A stretch of 64,000 nucleotides of DNA, from positions 1 through 64,000 of the forward strand of contig QFQD01000008.1 in the NCBI GenBank assembly GCA_003241485.1, in the 5' to 3' direction. The position numbers were made by a program, and so were the translations under genes. Shown one piece after another: positions 52,296-62,000 of the stretch. The notes under the pieces are model-generated. The model was given only the letters and a program-made list of their open reading frames with translations, ran no database searches and had not been told where the DNA came from. How positions within the stretch are numbered: the first letter of the stretch is position 1; the number at the start of each line of letters is the position of its first letter. This stretch comes from Ancylobacter novellus. Lineage in GTDB: Bacteria; Pseudomonadota; Alphaproteobacteria; Rhizobiales; Xanthobacteraceae.

Positions 52296-53534
52296 TCAAA
52301 GGTCCGGCGAAAGCGGCATCTGGATCGAGCCGTCGATGAACTTGGTCGGGCCGGCGGCCGAGGGCTTGATGTCGAAGTCGAAGATCTCGGTCGGCAGCCA
52401 CAGCGTGGCGCAGGAGTTCGGGATGTCGACCACGCCGGAGAAATGCCCCTGCACCGGCGCAACGCCGAGGATCGAGTGGGCCTGCGCGCCCGAATAGCCG
52501 AACTTCTTCAGGTATTCGATGGCGTTGAGACAGGCCTGGCGGTAGGCGACATTGGCGTCGAGATAATGCTGCGTGCCGCTCTCGTCGACCGAAATGCCCT
52601 CGAAGATCAGATAGTCCTTGTAGTTCGGCGTGATCGGCGAGGGCTTGAAGATCGGGTTCTTGATCCCGTACATCTCCATGCCGTTCTTGATCAGATCGAC
52701 CTTGATGTGCAGCCACGCGCCGAACATCTCGATGGCGCCGCAGAAGGTGATCTCGCCATCGCCCTGGCTGAAGTGCATGTCGCCCATGGAGAGGCCGGCG
52801 CCGTCGACATAGACGGGGAAGTAGATCTTCGAGCCGCGCGACAGGTCCTTGATGTCGCAATTGCCGCCATGCTCGCGCGGCGGCACGGTGCGGGCGCCTT
52901 CCGCGGCCACCTTGTCGAAGGCGTCGGTGCCCTTGGCGAGCTTGCCCAGATGCGCGGTCTTCGGCGCGGGCGGATTGGCGAGGGGGGGCACGCGGGTCGG
53001 GTTGGTGTCGATCAGCGCCTGCTCGCGCGCGTTCCAGGTGTCGAGCAGCTTCTGCGAGGGCAGGGTGCCGATCAGACCGGGATGGATAAGCCCGGCAAAG
53101 CCCACGCCCGGCACATGGCGCGAGCGGGTGAACATGCCCTCGTAGTGCCAGATCGACTTCTGCGCGAGCGGGAAGTGGTCCGTCAGGAAGCCGCCGCCGT
53201 TCTTCTTGGAGAAGAAGCCGTTGAAGCCCCATTCATGGCCCTTGAGCGTGCCGGCATCGAGGATGTCGACCACCAGGAGATCGCCCGGCTTGGCGCCCTT
53301 CACGCCGATGGGGCCGGAGAGATAGTGCACGGTGGACAGGTCGACATCGCGGATATCGTCGGCGGAATCGTTGTTGGCGATGGCGCCGCCGGTCCAGTCC
53401 ACGGTCTCGACGATGAAGTCGGCGCCCGGCTCGACCCAGGTGGCGATCGGAATGTCCGGGTGCCAGCGATTGTGCAGAAACTCGTTTTCCGTCGCGGGCT
53501 TGGAAAGATCGACCGAAATCAGTGTCTCAGGCAT
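52296..53534 (-). CDS. fmdA: Formamidase
   Basis: Hydrolyses formamide (and possibly acetamide) to formate and ammonia. The 412-aa product from ATG 53534 (GGAG upstream) is a FmdA/AmdA-type acetamidase/formamidase, with HNRWHPDIPIATWVEPGADF, the N-terminal GAIANNDSADDIRDVDLSTVHYLSGP, LHPGLIGTLPS-type HPGLIGTLPSQKLL, GDMHFSQGDGEITFCGAIEM and WLPTEIFDFDI. It lies between fmdB and urtE on the same strand. The downstream end of the urt operon delivering amides makes functional sense. Confidence 0.95.
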   Translation of the reverse strand: MPETLISVDLSKPATENEFLHNRWHPDIPIATWVEPGADFIVETVDWTGGAIANNDSADDIRDVDLSTVHYLSGPIGVKGAKPGDLLVVDILDAGTLKGHEWGFNGFFSKKNGGGFLTDHFPLAQKSIWHYEGMFTRSRHVPGVGFAGLIHPGLIGTLPSQKLLDTWNAREQALIDTNPTRVPPLANPPAPKTAHLGKLAKGTDAFDKVAAEGARTVPPREHGGNCDIKDLSRGSKIYFPVYVDGAGLSMGDMHFSQGDGEITFCGAIEMFGAWLHIKVDLIKNGMEMYGIKNPIFKPSPITPNYKDYLIFEGISVDESGTQHYLDANVAYRQACLNAIEYLKKFGYSGAQAHSILGVAPVQGHFSGVVDIPNSCATLWLPTEIFDFDIKPSAAGPTKFIDGSIQMPLSPDL

Positions 53535-53627
53535 GGTGCACTCCATTCCCCCCTCTAAGGGCGTTTAAGTTGGGTAATCTGCCGTCCCGGCATCCGGTGG
53601 CACGAGGTGCGCGGGGCCTAAGGCGCC

Positions 53628-54317
53628 TCACACCGACAGGAAGCGCGCGACCTTCGCCTCGTCGACATTGGCGCGCAGGTCCTCGTGGACGATCTCTCCG
53701 TTCTCGATGACGAGCACGCGGTCGGCGATGTCGAGGGCGAAGGACAGCACCTGCTCGGAGACCACGATGGAAAGGCCGCGCTCGTCGCGGATGCGCTTCA
53801 GCGTGCGAGCCATTTCCCGGATGATGGAGGGCTGGATGCCCTCGGTCGGCTCGTCCAGCAGCAGCACCTTCGGCGCGGTGGCGAGCGCGCGGGCGATGGC
53901 GAGCTGCTGCTGCTGGCCGCCGGAGAGGTTGCCGCCGCGCCGGCCCTTCATCTCCAGCAGCACCGGGAACAGCTCATAGATGTCCGGCGGCACCTTGCTC
54001 TCGCCGCGCGGGATCAGGCCGGTCTCGATGTTCTCCTGCACCGTCATGGTGGAGAAGATCATGCGGCCCTGCGGCACATAGGCGACGCCATTGTGCACGC
54101 GCTCATAGCTTTTGAGCCGGGTGATGTCGGTCGCCCCGACGGTGACGCTGCCGCTCTTCGTCGGCACGATGCCCATGAGCGACTTCATGAGCGTGGTCTT
54201 GCCCATGCCGTTGCGGCCCATGATGGCGATGATCTCGTTGGGGGCGACGGTGAAGTTCAGCCCGTGCAGGACTTCGCTCTCGCCATAGGAGACATGGAGG
54301 TTCGATACGTTCAGCAT
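53628..54317 (-). CDS. urtE: Urea/amide ABC transporter ATP-binding subunit UrtE
   Basis: A LivF-type ATPase of 229 aa powering uptake of urea or short-chain amides. Walker A is GRNGMGKTTLM, the signature LSGGQQQQLAIARAL, Walker B VLLLDEPTEGIQPS, and the H-loop is replaced by Gln in VVSEQVLSF as in LivF. The Urt-specific 'TEGIQPS' is present. It starts 10 bp after urtD and is followed by fmdA after 93 bp. Confidence 0.95.
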   Translation of the reverse strand: MLNVSNLHVSYGESEVLHGLNFTVAPNEIIAIMGRNGMGKTTLMKSLMGIVPTKSGSVTVGATDITRLKSYERVHNGVAYVPQGRMIFSTMTVQENIETGLIPRGESKVPPDIYELFPVLLEMKGRRGGNLSGGQQQQLAIARALATAPKVLLLDEPTEGIQPSIIREMARTLKRIRDERGLSIVVSEQVLSFALDIADRVLVIENGEIVHEDLRANVDEAKVARFLSV

Positions 54318-54327
54318 CTTCGTCTCC

Positions 54328-55095
54328 TCAATGGCCGAGATAGACTTCGATGACCTTGGGGTCCGCCTGGACCTTGGCCATGGAGCCTTCCGAGAGGATC
54401 TTGCCCTGGTGCAGCACCGTCACCTTGTGGGCGATGTCCTCGACGAACTTCATGTCGTGCTCGATGACGATCACCGAGCGGTTCTTGATGATGGTGTTGA
54501 GCAGTTCGGCGGTCTTCTTGCGCTCGGAAACGCTCATGCCGGCCACTGGCTCGTCGAGCATGAGGAGTTCGGGGTCCTGGATCAGCAGCATGCCGATCTC
54601 CAGCCACTGCTTCTGGCCGTGCGAGAGATATTCGGCGCGCTGGTCGAGCTGGTCGGCGAGGAAGATGGTCTCGGCGATCTCCTGCACCCGCTCCTTCACC
54701 GCGGCATCGCGCCGGAAGGCGAGGGCGCCGATGACCGAGCGACCCTTGGGGTAGGAGATCTCCAGGTTCTCGAAGACGGTAAGATCCTCATAGATCGAAG
54801 GGTTCTGGAACTTGCGGCCGACGCCGGCGCGCACGATTTCGTGCTCCTTCATCCGGGTCAGCTCGCGATCGCGGAACCGGATCGAGCCGGTGGTCGCCTT
54901 GGTGCGCCCGCAGATCAGGTCGAGCACGGTGGTCTTGCCGGCACCGTTGGGGCCGATGATGACCCGGATCTCGTTCTCGTCGACATAGAAGGACAAGTCG
55001 TTGACCGCCTTGAAGCCATCGAAGGAGACGGTGAGCCCTTCGACCGCGAGGACGAAGTCCTTGTTCATGCTGTCGGTGATGACGCTGGTGTTCAT
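54328..55095 (-). CDS. urtD: Urea/amide ABC transporter ATP-binding subunit UrtD
   Basis: A LivG-type ATPase of 255 aa from ATG 55095 (GAGGAGCGG upstream). Walker A is GPNGAGKTTVLDL, the signature LSHGQKQWLEIGM (SHGQ, typical of UrtD), Walker B LLMLDEPVAGMS, and the H-loop VIEHDMKFV. The C-terminal QADPKVIEVYLGH is the LivG tail. Overlaps the urtC stop region closely (12 bp apart). Confidence 0.95.
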   Translation of the reverse strand: MNTSVITDSMNKDFVLAVEGLTVSFDGFKAVNDLSFYVDENEIRVIIGPNGAGKTTVLDLICGRTKATTGSIRFRDRELTRMKEHEIVRAGVGRKFQNPSIYEDLTVFENLEISYPKGRSVIGALAFRRDAAVKERVQEIAETIFLADQLDQRAEYLSHGQKQWLEIGMLLIQDPELLMLDEPVAGMSVSERKKTAELLNTIIKNRSVIVIEHDMKFVEDIAHKVTVLHQGKILSEGSMAKVQADPKVIEVYLGH

Positions 55096-55106
55096 GGGTC
55101 CGCTCC

Positions 55107-56270
55107 TCACTCGGCCGCGGCGGGGGCAACCGGCCCGGAGGCCGGCGGGGTGGCGCGGCGCTTGGCGCCGGCGTTGAACAGCGAGCCGAGGCGCGGGGCG
55201 ACATAGCTCTGCCAGAGGCCGGCGATCCCGTTCGGGAAGATCAGCACGACGGCGATGAACAGGCCGCCGAGGCCGAACAGCCAGAGTTCCGGAAAGCTCT
55301 CGGAGAAGGAGGTCTTCGCCCAGTTAACCAGCAGCGTGCCGTAGATCGCGCCAAGGATGGAAAGGCGCCCGCCCACCGCGGTGTAGATGACCATCTCGAT
55401 CGAGGGCACGATGCCGACGAAGGAGGGCGACATGAACCCGACCTGCAGGGTGAACATCGCCCCGCCAATGGCCGAGAGCGAGGCGGCAAGGCAGAACACG
55501 AAGATCTTGAACGAGGAGACGTCGTAGCCGGAGAAGCGCACGCGATCCTCCTTGTCGCGCATGGCGACGAGGATGCGCCCGAGCTTGGAGGACTTCACGT
55601 AATAGGCGAGCAGGATGCAGGCGAGCAGCAGGCCGACGCAGACGAAGTAGAGGATGGTCTTGGCGCTGTCGGTGCGGATGTCCCAGCCGTGCAGGGTGCG
55701 CAGGTCCGTGATGCCGTTGATGCCGCCGGTATAGCCCTGCTGGCCGATGATGAGGATGGTGAGGATCGCCGCCAGCGCCTGGGTGATGATGGCGAAATAC
55801 ACTCCGCCCACGCGCCGCTTGAACATGGCGAAGCCGACGATGAAGGCGAACAGCGCCGGCACCACGATGACGGCGAGGGTGGTGAAGCCGAAGCTGCGGA
55901 ACGGCTCCCAGAACCACGGCAGCGAGGTGATCTGGTTCCAGTCCATGAAGTCGGGAATGCCCGGCGTCGACTGGATCTTGGTGTTCTCGACGCTGGAGGC
56001 TTCCAGCTTGAGATACATCGCCATGCAGTAGCCGCCGAGGCCGAAGAACACGCCCTGGCCGAGCGAGAGGATGCCGGCATAGCCCCAGCACAGCACCAGG
56101 CCGAGCGCGACGAAGGCGTAGGTCAGGTACTTGCCGACGAACTGAAGGCGAAAATTGTCCAGCGCCAGTGGCAGCACCACCAGGAGGAGGAGGGCGAGCA
56201 GCGCGATGCCGATCATGTCCTGCGGGCGCAGGAAGAAGGTGCGGCCGGATTTGGGGGCAGTTGCGGTCAT
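55107..56270 (-). CDS. urtC: Urea/amide ABC transporter permease UrtC
   Basis: A LivM-type inner-membrane permease of 387 aa with about nine TM helices. The EAA-like coupling loop is GRILVAMRDKEDRVRFSGYDVSSFK; the N-terminal GLVLCWGYAGILSLGQGVFFGLGGY is the family signature. A UrtC-typical periplasmic insert sits around residues 95-130 (IQSTPGIPDFMDWNQ). C-terminal Ala/Pro-rich tail. urtB lies 13 bp upstream. Confidence 0.95.
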   Translation of the reverse strand: MTATAPKSGRTFFLRPQDMIGIALLALLLLVVLPLALDNFRLQFVGKYLTYAFVALGLVLCWGYAGILSLGQGVFFGLGGYCMAMYLKLEASSVENTKIQSTPGIPDFMDWNQITSLPWFWEPFRSFGFTTLAVIVVPALFAFIVGFAMFKRRVGGVYFAIITQALAAILTILIIGQQGYTGGINGITDLRTLHGWDIRTDSAKTILYFVCVGLLLACILLAYYVKSSKLGRILVAMRDKEDRVRFSGYDVSSFKIFVFCLAASLSAIGGAMFTLQVGFMSPSFVGIVPSIEMVIYTAVGGRLSILGAIYGTLLVNWAKTSFSESFPELWLFGLGGLFIAVVLIFPNGIAGLWQSYVAPRLGSLFNAGAKRRATPPASGPVAPAAAE

Positions 56271-56283
56271 AGCGGGCGCCTCC

Positions 56284-57210
56284 TCAGCGACGGACCTTGA
56301 TGACGAACAGGCCCTGCGGCCGCAGCATCAGGATGATGACCACGCCGAGCAGCGTGAGGACCTTGGCCATCGAGCCGGAGAGGAAGAACTCCATGGTCGA
56401 CTGGGCCTGCGAGATGGTGAAGGCGGAGGCGATGGTGCCGAGCAGGCTCTGCGCGCCGCCGAAGACGACGACCAGGAAGGTGTCGACGATGTAGAGCTGG
56501 CCGGAGGTCGGGCCGGTCGAGCCGATCATGGTGAAGGCGGAGCCGGCGACGCCCGCAATGCCGCAGCCGAGGCCGAAAGTGTAGCGGTCCACCTTCTCCG
56601 TATCGATGCCGACAGCGCCCGCCATGACGCGGTTCTGCACCACGGCGCGCACCTGCTTGCCCCAGTTTGACTTGTACATGAGCAGCGCCACCGCGACGGT
56701 GATGGCGATGGTGAGGCCCATGACGAACAGGCCGTTGATCTGCACCTCGACCACATCGGTGACGGGCAGCGAACCCATCATCCAGCTCGGCAGTTCGACG
56801 CCGACCTCGCGCGGGCCGAAGACCGAGCGGTAGAGCTGCTGCAGGATGAGGCTGAGCCCCCAGGTGGCGAGCAGCGTGTCGAGCGGGCGCTTGTAAAGCC
56901 GGCGGATCATCAGCCATTCCACCGCCATGCCGAGCGCGCCGGTGACGAAGAAGGCCAGTATCATCGCGATGAAAAAGTAGATCCCGAACAGGCCGGGAAT
57001 GAAATTCAGGAAGAATTGCGAAGTGAAATAGGTGACATAGGCGCCGAGGATCATGAACTCGCCATGCGCCATGTTGATGACACCCATCTGGCCGAAGATG
57101 ATGGCCAGCCCCAGCGCCATGAGCAGGAAGACCGAGAACAGGATCAGCCCGGCGAAGCCCTGCATCAGGAAGATGGAGCTGAGTTCGGTGAGCGAATATT
57201 CGGAAAACAT
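56284..57210 (-). CDS. urtB: Urea/amide ABC transporter permease UrtB
   Basis: A LivH-type permease of 308 aa. It has about eight TM helices, with the typical GLAIIFGQMGVINMAHGEFMILGAY, the coupling loop WGKQVRAVVQNRVMAGAVGIDTEKV and GPTSGQLYIVDTFLVVVFGG. The NMAHGEF and AVVQNR motifs are Urt-like rather than Liv-like. A GC hairpin in the 99-bp gap to urtA could set the relative amounts of binding protein and permease. Confidence 0.95.
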   Translation of the reverse strand: MFSEYSLTELSSIFLMQGFAGLILFSVFLLMALGLAIIFGQMGVINMAHGEFMILGAYVTYFTSQFFLNFIPGLFGIYFFIAMILAFFVTGALGMAVEWLMIRRLYKRPLDTLLATWGLSLILQQLYRSVFGPREVGVELPSWMMGSLPVTDVVEVQINGLFVMGLTIAITVAVALLMYKSNWGKQVRAVVQNRVMAGAVGIDTEKVDRYTFGLGCGIAGVAGSAFTMIGSTGPTSGQLYIVDTFLVVVFGGAQSLLGTIASAFTISQAQSTMEFFLSGSMAKVLTLLGVVIILMLRPQGLFVIKVRR

Positions 57211-57264
57211 CAGGAATCCCCCGGCGTGCGCGCGAGCGGCGCGGTCTCCGTCAACGGAAAGAGC

Positions 57265-57293
57265 CCCGGAGAGGACAGGGCGTCCTCTCCGGG
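57265..57293 (-). terminator. Hairpin between urtA and urtB
   Basis: Perfect 12-bp arms CCCGGAGAGGAC (57265-57276) and GTCCTCTCCGGG (57282-57293) with a 5-base loop. It lies just after the urtA stop on the minus strand. No strong U-tract, so it is likely a partial terminator or an mRNA 3'-stabilising hairpin for abundant urtA message, as is common for binding-protein genes. Confidence 0.65.
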
Positions 57294-57309
57294 TGGGAGC
57301 TTCAGGCGA

Positions 57310-58590
57310 TCACTGGTAGCCCTTCGGGAACGGATCGGGCTCGATCAGTTCGGGGGTCTCGAACACAACCTTGAACTGGCCGTCGAGCTGCGCCTGGCCG
57401 ACGCGGGTCTTCGACCACAGATGGTGGTTCGGATGGATCTTGACGTAGCCTTCCGGCGCCTTGGGGAACTCGATGCCGGCGGAGGCCGCGGCGATCTTGT
57501 CGATGTCGAAGGAGCCGGCTTTCTCGACGGTGAGCTTCCACAGCCAGGGGCCGAGATAGGCGGCCTGGGTGACGTCGCCGATCACGGTCTTCTCGCCCCA
57601 CATCTTCTTGAAGGCGGCGACGAAGTCCTTGTTGTTCGGGTTGTCGAGCGACTGGAAGTACTTCATGCAGCTATAGGCGCCGGCGAAGTTCTCGCCGCCG
57701 ATGCCGTCGATCTCGTCCTCGGTGACGGAGATGGTCAGCAGCGTCTGCTTGGAAAGGTCGATGCCGGCGGCCTTGAGCTGCTTGTAGAAGGCGACGTTGG
57801 AGCCGCCCACCACCGCGGCGTAGATCACGTCCGGCTTGGTCAGCTTGATCTTGTTGATGACCGAGTTGAACTGGGTGTGGCCGAGCGGGAAATATTCCTC
57901 GCCCGAGACCTTGCCGCCCAGATGCGCCTCGATGTGCTTGCGGGCGATCTTCATCGAGGTGCGCGGCCAGATGTAGTCCGAGCCGATGAGGTAGAAGCTC
58001 TTGGCGTTCTTGGTCTTGTTGACCCAGTCGAGGCCGGCGAGGATCTGCTGCGTGGCCTCCTGGCCGGTGTAGATAACGTTCTTGGACTGCTCCAGGCCTT
58101 CATAGAAGGTCGGGTAGTAGAGCATGCCGTTATACTGCTCGAACACCGGCAGCACCGCCTTGCGCGAGGCCGAGGTCCAGCAGCCCATGACGGCGGCGAC
58201 CTTGTCGTTGACGAGGAGCTTCTTGGCCTTCTCGGCGAAGGTCGGCCAGTCGGAGGCGCCGTCTTCCTGAATGTACTTGATCTTGCGGCCGAGCACGCCG
58301 CCCATGGCGTTGATCTGCTCGATGGCGAGCTTCTCGGCCTGCACCGAGCCGGTCTCCGAAATCGCCATGGTGCCGGTGACGGAGTGCAGGATGCCGACCG
58401 TGACTTCCGTGTCGGTTACCGCAAGTCCCGTCGTGTTGACGGCCGTCGTCGCCGGCGTCTGAGCCTGTGCGGGTGTTGAAAAAAATCCGGATGAACCAAG
58501 AATAGACATGGCAGGAAGCGCCGACATGCCCATGAGTAGCTTGCGGCGTGTGCTCGAAAATTTGGATGAACTATCGTTCTCGGAAGACAT
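57310..58590 (-). CDS. urtA: Urea/short-chain amide ABC transporter substrate-binding protein UrtA
   Basis: A 426-aa periplasmic binding protein from ATG 58590 (GGAGGGGATCGT upstream). The signal sequence has SSTRRKLLMGMSALPAMS, a likely Tat motif (S-T-R-R-K-L-L), and cleavage near AQAQT. The mature protein opens VTVGILHSVTGTMAISE, with the Urt family pattern GRKIKYIQEDGASDWPTFAEKAKKLL, YNGMLYYPTFYEGLEQSKNVIYTGQEATQQI and EEYFPLGHTQFNSVI. Urea is the usual ligand; the nearby formamidase makes formamide or acetamide also possible. First gene of urtABCDE-fmdAB. Confidence 0.96.
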   Translation of the reverse strand: MSSENDSSSKFSSTRRKLLMGMSALPAMSILGSSGFFSTPAQAQTPATTAVNTTGLAVTDTEVTVGILHSVTGTMAISETGSVQAEKLAIEQINAMGGVLGRKIKYIQEDGASDWPTFAEKAKKLLVNDKVAAVMGCWTSASRKAVLPVFEQYNGMLYYPTFYEGLEQSKNVIYTGQEATQQILAGLDWVNKTKNAKSFYLIGSDYIWPRTSMKIARKHIEAHLGGKVSGEEYFPLGHTQFNSVINKIKLTKPDVIYAAVVGGSNVAFYKQLKAAGIDLSKQTLLTISVTEDEIDGIGGENFAGAYSCMKYFQSLDNPNNKDFVAAFKKMWGEKTVIGDVTQAAYLGPWLWKLTVEKAGSFDIDKIAAASAGIEFPKAPEGYVKIHPNHHLWSKTRVGQAQLDGQFKVVFETPELIEPDPFPKGYQ

Positions 58591-58629
58591 ACGATCCCCT
58601 CCACGGGTTTGACGTGGCCTCAACAAGCC

Positions 58630-58645
58630 TGGCGATGTGCTTGCA
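58630..58645 (+). promoter_or_regulatory. Sigma-54-like promoter directed toward the NCS1-histidine kinase gene
   Basis: TGGCGATGTGCTTGCA: GG and GC are spaced by 10 bp and the TGGC and TTGCA halves match RpoN boxes. The predicted start near 58657 would give the kinase transcript a long leader (about 370 nt) that includes the palindrome at 58683 and the folded RNA at 58839. Confidence 0.45.
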
Positions 58646-58682
58646 TTATGTGGATCGTGGCGGCCGATCCCGCGGCGCGGCA

Positions 58683-58700
58683 ATACGTCGATTGACGTAT
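58683..58700. promoter_or_regulatory. Palindrome in the urtA-kinase divergent region
   Basis: ATACGTCGATTGACGTAT: arms ATACGTC and GACGTAT around GATT. It is 93 bp upstream of urtA and about 330 bp upstream of the kinase. A site for the adjacent LuxR-type response regulator is a plausible use (TAC…GTA dyad), not shown. Confidence 0.5.
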
Positions 58701-58838
58701 AGGGGTTTTGGCGGCGTGCCCTCACAGTCCGTTCCACGGTCGGGGTCGTGTGCAGCGCGACGCGGATTTGTTTTCGCGCGCGCGCGAAGGGGGCTGATAT
58801 TTAGAATTCGCCTGAATTGGCGAAGGAAATACATGCAT

Positions 58839-58905
58839 CTGGAGAGGGCGGCAGCGACTTAAGCTGTCGCCGAGGGGGAATTTTCGTTCCCGTTCGCCTC
58901 ACCAG
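58839..58905 (+). ncRNA. Predicted three-way-junction RNA in the kinase leader
   Basis: P1: CTGGAGAG (58839-58846) with CTCACCAG (58898-58905). P2: GGCG-G-CAGC (58847-58855) with GCTG-T-CGCC (58863-58871). P3: GGGAA (58876-58880) with TTCCC (58887-58891), loop TTTTCG. It resembles a riboswitch layout and has a faint likeness to glycine aptamers (GGAGAG, GCCGA), but the glycine core is absent. It lies 124 bp before the kinase start. No function is proven. Confidence 0.4.
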
Positions 58906-59028
58906 GGTATGTTTTTCCACATTCCGTCCGAACTGGAACGGTTTGTGCTTGTTATGGTGCGGTGGGCTGCAAGACCAGCCCATTCGGTGGTGCAAAAAAG
59001 AACAGTGCCGGGAGGACGAGCGGGGAGG

Positions 59029-62000
59029 ATGTCAGGCGTCGAGGCGACGAGGCGGGACCCTATGGCGGCGGAACAGAAAATCGTCCGTGTTCGGCGCCGC
59101 TATAACCAGTGGGTCGTCAACGAGACGCTGGAAGACTATGCGCTGCGTTTCACCGCCAAGAGCGCGCGGCGCTGGTCGGCGATGCACGTGGCCAACACCG
59201 CGCTCGGGGCGATTTCCTTCCTTGCTCTGGAAGCCATTGGCGGCGCCATTACGCTGACCTATGGCTTTCCCAATGCCGTCGCCGCCATTCTCGCGGTCAG
59301 CGTCATCATCTTCGCGACCGGCCTGCCGATCTGCTACTACGCCGCCAAGTTCGGCGTGGACATCGATCTGCTGACGCGCGGTGCCGGCTTCGGCTATATC
59401 GGCTCGACCTTCACCTCGCTGATCTACGCCTCCTTCACGTACCTGTTCTTCGCCATCGAGGCGGCGATCATGGCGCTGGCGCTGGAGATGTGCTTCGGCG
59501 TGCCGCTGATGGTCGGTTATTTCATCAGCGCGCTGGTGGTCATCCCGCTGGTGACGCATGGCATCACCTTCATCAGCCGGTTCCAGCTCTGGACGCAGCC
59601 CTTCTGGCTGCTGCTGAACTTCATCCCGTTCGTCTTCATCGTCGCCTATCACGGCGGCTCGCTCGGCGAGTGGACCTCTTATGCCGGGCGGCTCGGGGCG
59701 CGGGACGGCTCGTTCGATCCGCTCATGTTCGGCGCGGCGACCACAGTGGTGTTCGCGCTGGTGGCGCAGATCGGCGAGCAGGTGGATTTCCTGCGCTTCC
59801 TGCCGCGCCGGGCGCCGGGCCGCAGCGAGGCGGTGCGCAACGCGGTCTGGTGGGTGGCGCTGCTGTCGGCGGGGCCGGGATGGATCATCCCCGGCGCGCT
59901 GAAGATGCTGGCCGGCTCCTTCCTTGCCTATTTCGCGCTCAGCCAGGGCGTGCCCTTCCTCCACGCCGCCGAGCCAACCCAGATGTATCTGGTGGCGTTC
60001 AAGACGATGTTCTCGCCGGAGGTGGCGCTCGCCTTCACCGGCGTCTTCGTCATCCTCGCCCAGCTCAAGATCAATGTGACGAACTCCTATGCGGGCTCGA
60101 TCGCCTGGTCGAACTTCTTTTCCCGGCTGACCCACAGCCATCCCGGCCGGGTGGTGTGGCTGGTGTTCAACGTCACCATCGCGCTGCTCCTGATGGCGCT
60201 TGGCATCTACAAGGTGCTGGAGCAGATCCTCGGGCTTTATGCCGTGGTCGCGGTCGCCTGGGTGGCGGCGCTGGTCGCGGACCTCGTGGTGAACAAGCCG
60301 ATGGGCTGGAGCCCGCCCGGCATCGAGTTCAAGCGCGCGCATCTCTACGACATCAACCCCGTGGGCGTCGGCGCGGTGCTCGCCGGCACGCTGGTCGGGG
60401 CGCTGGCCTTTGCCGGGCTGCTCGGGCCGGTCGCGCAGGCCTTCGCGCCCTTCCTGGCGATGATCGTCTCCTTCGTCACCGCGCCCGCGATCGCCTTCGC
60501 CACGGGCGGGCACTACTACATCGCCCGCCGGACCGCGCGGAACTGGGACAGCCGCCACACGCTGAAATGCTGTATCTGCGAGCACAAGTTCGAGCCGGAG
60601 GACATGGCGCATTGCCCGGTCTATGCCGGGCCGATCTGCTCGCTGTGCTGTTCGCTCGACGCGCGCTGCCACGACCGCTGCAAGGAGGATGCGCGGTTTC
60701 CCGACCAGATCCTCGCCTTCCTGCGCGCCACGCTGCCGGGCTGGATGGTGGCGCAGCTCAATTCCCGCATCGGCCACTATATCGGCGTGCTGTCGCTGCT
60801 TGCCATCGTCATCGGCGCGATACTGGCGGTGATCTACTTCCAGGCCACCTTCGCGCCCGCCGCCGAGCGCGAGGCGGTGGGCAGCGTGCTGTTCACGCTC
60901 TACTTCATCCTGCTCATCATCGCCGGCGTCGCCGCCTGGCTGTTCGTGCTGGCGCAGGAGAGCCGGCGCGTCGCGCAGGAAGAGAGCAACCGCCAGACCG
61001 CGCTGCTGATGCGCGAAATCGAGGCGCACAAGCGCACCGATGCCAAGCTGCAGAAGGCGAAGGAAGTGGCGGAGGCGGCCAATCTCGCCAAGAGCCGCTA
61101 TGTCGTGGGTATCAGCCACGAGCTGCGCACGCCGCTGAATGCCATTCTCGGCTATGCCCAGCTGCTGGAGCGCGACACCGCCATTCCCGCGCACCGGCGC
61201 GACGCGATCCGCGTGGTGCGGCGCTCGGCGGAGCACCTGTCCGGGCTGATCGACGGCTTGCTGGACATTTCCAAGATCGAGGCCGGCCGGCTGCATCTGA
61301 CCCGCGAGGAAGTGCGCATCGGCGAGTTCCTCGACCAGCTGGTGGACATGTTCCGGCTGCAGGCGACCGCCAAGGGGATCGACTTCGTCTATGTCCGCCC
61401 CGAGCGCCTGCCGGCTGTCGTCTACACCGACGAGAAGCGGCTGCGGCAGATCCTCATCAACCTGCTGTCCAACGCCATCAAGTTCACCGCCGACGGGCGG
61501 GTGGCGCTGCGCGTCTCCTATCGCAACCAGGTGGCGGAGTTCGAGGTCGAGGATACCGGCATCGGCGTTCCCAAGGCCGATCACACCCGCATCTTCGAGC
61601 CCTTCGAGCGGGGCGAACGGGCCGGGACCTATTCCACCAGCGGCATCGGGCTCGGCCTCACCATCACCAAGCTGCTGACGGAGATCATGGGCGGGGAGAT
61701 CTCCCTTGTCTCCGTGCCCGGCGAGGGCAGCACCTTCCGGGTGCGCATGATGCTCTCCGAGGTGACCAACCCGACGCGCGGCGGGCCGATCCAGCATCGC
61801 CGCATCGCCGGCTATGTCGGCGCGCGCCGCACGGTGCTGGTGGCGGATGACGACCTCGCCCATCGCGACCTCATGCACGAGTTGCTGGTGCCGCTCGGTT
61901 TCACCGTGCTGTCCGCCGCCGATGGCGTCGCCGCGCTGGACATGGTGCGCGAATGGGACCCGGACGTGCTGCTGCTCGACATCTCCATGCCGGGGCTGAA

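Noticed and set aside
53598..53613. Sigma-54-like TGGCACGAGGTGCGCG upstream of fmdA
   Set aside because: It points along the plus strand, opposite to fmdA, and no gene in that direction follows; the -12 half is poor.
58839..58905. Glycine riboswitch
   Set aside because: GGAGAG and GCCGA resemble the aptamer, but the GAAGGRGCAA core and the CUCAGGCAAAAG 3' part are missing.
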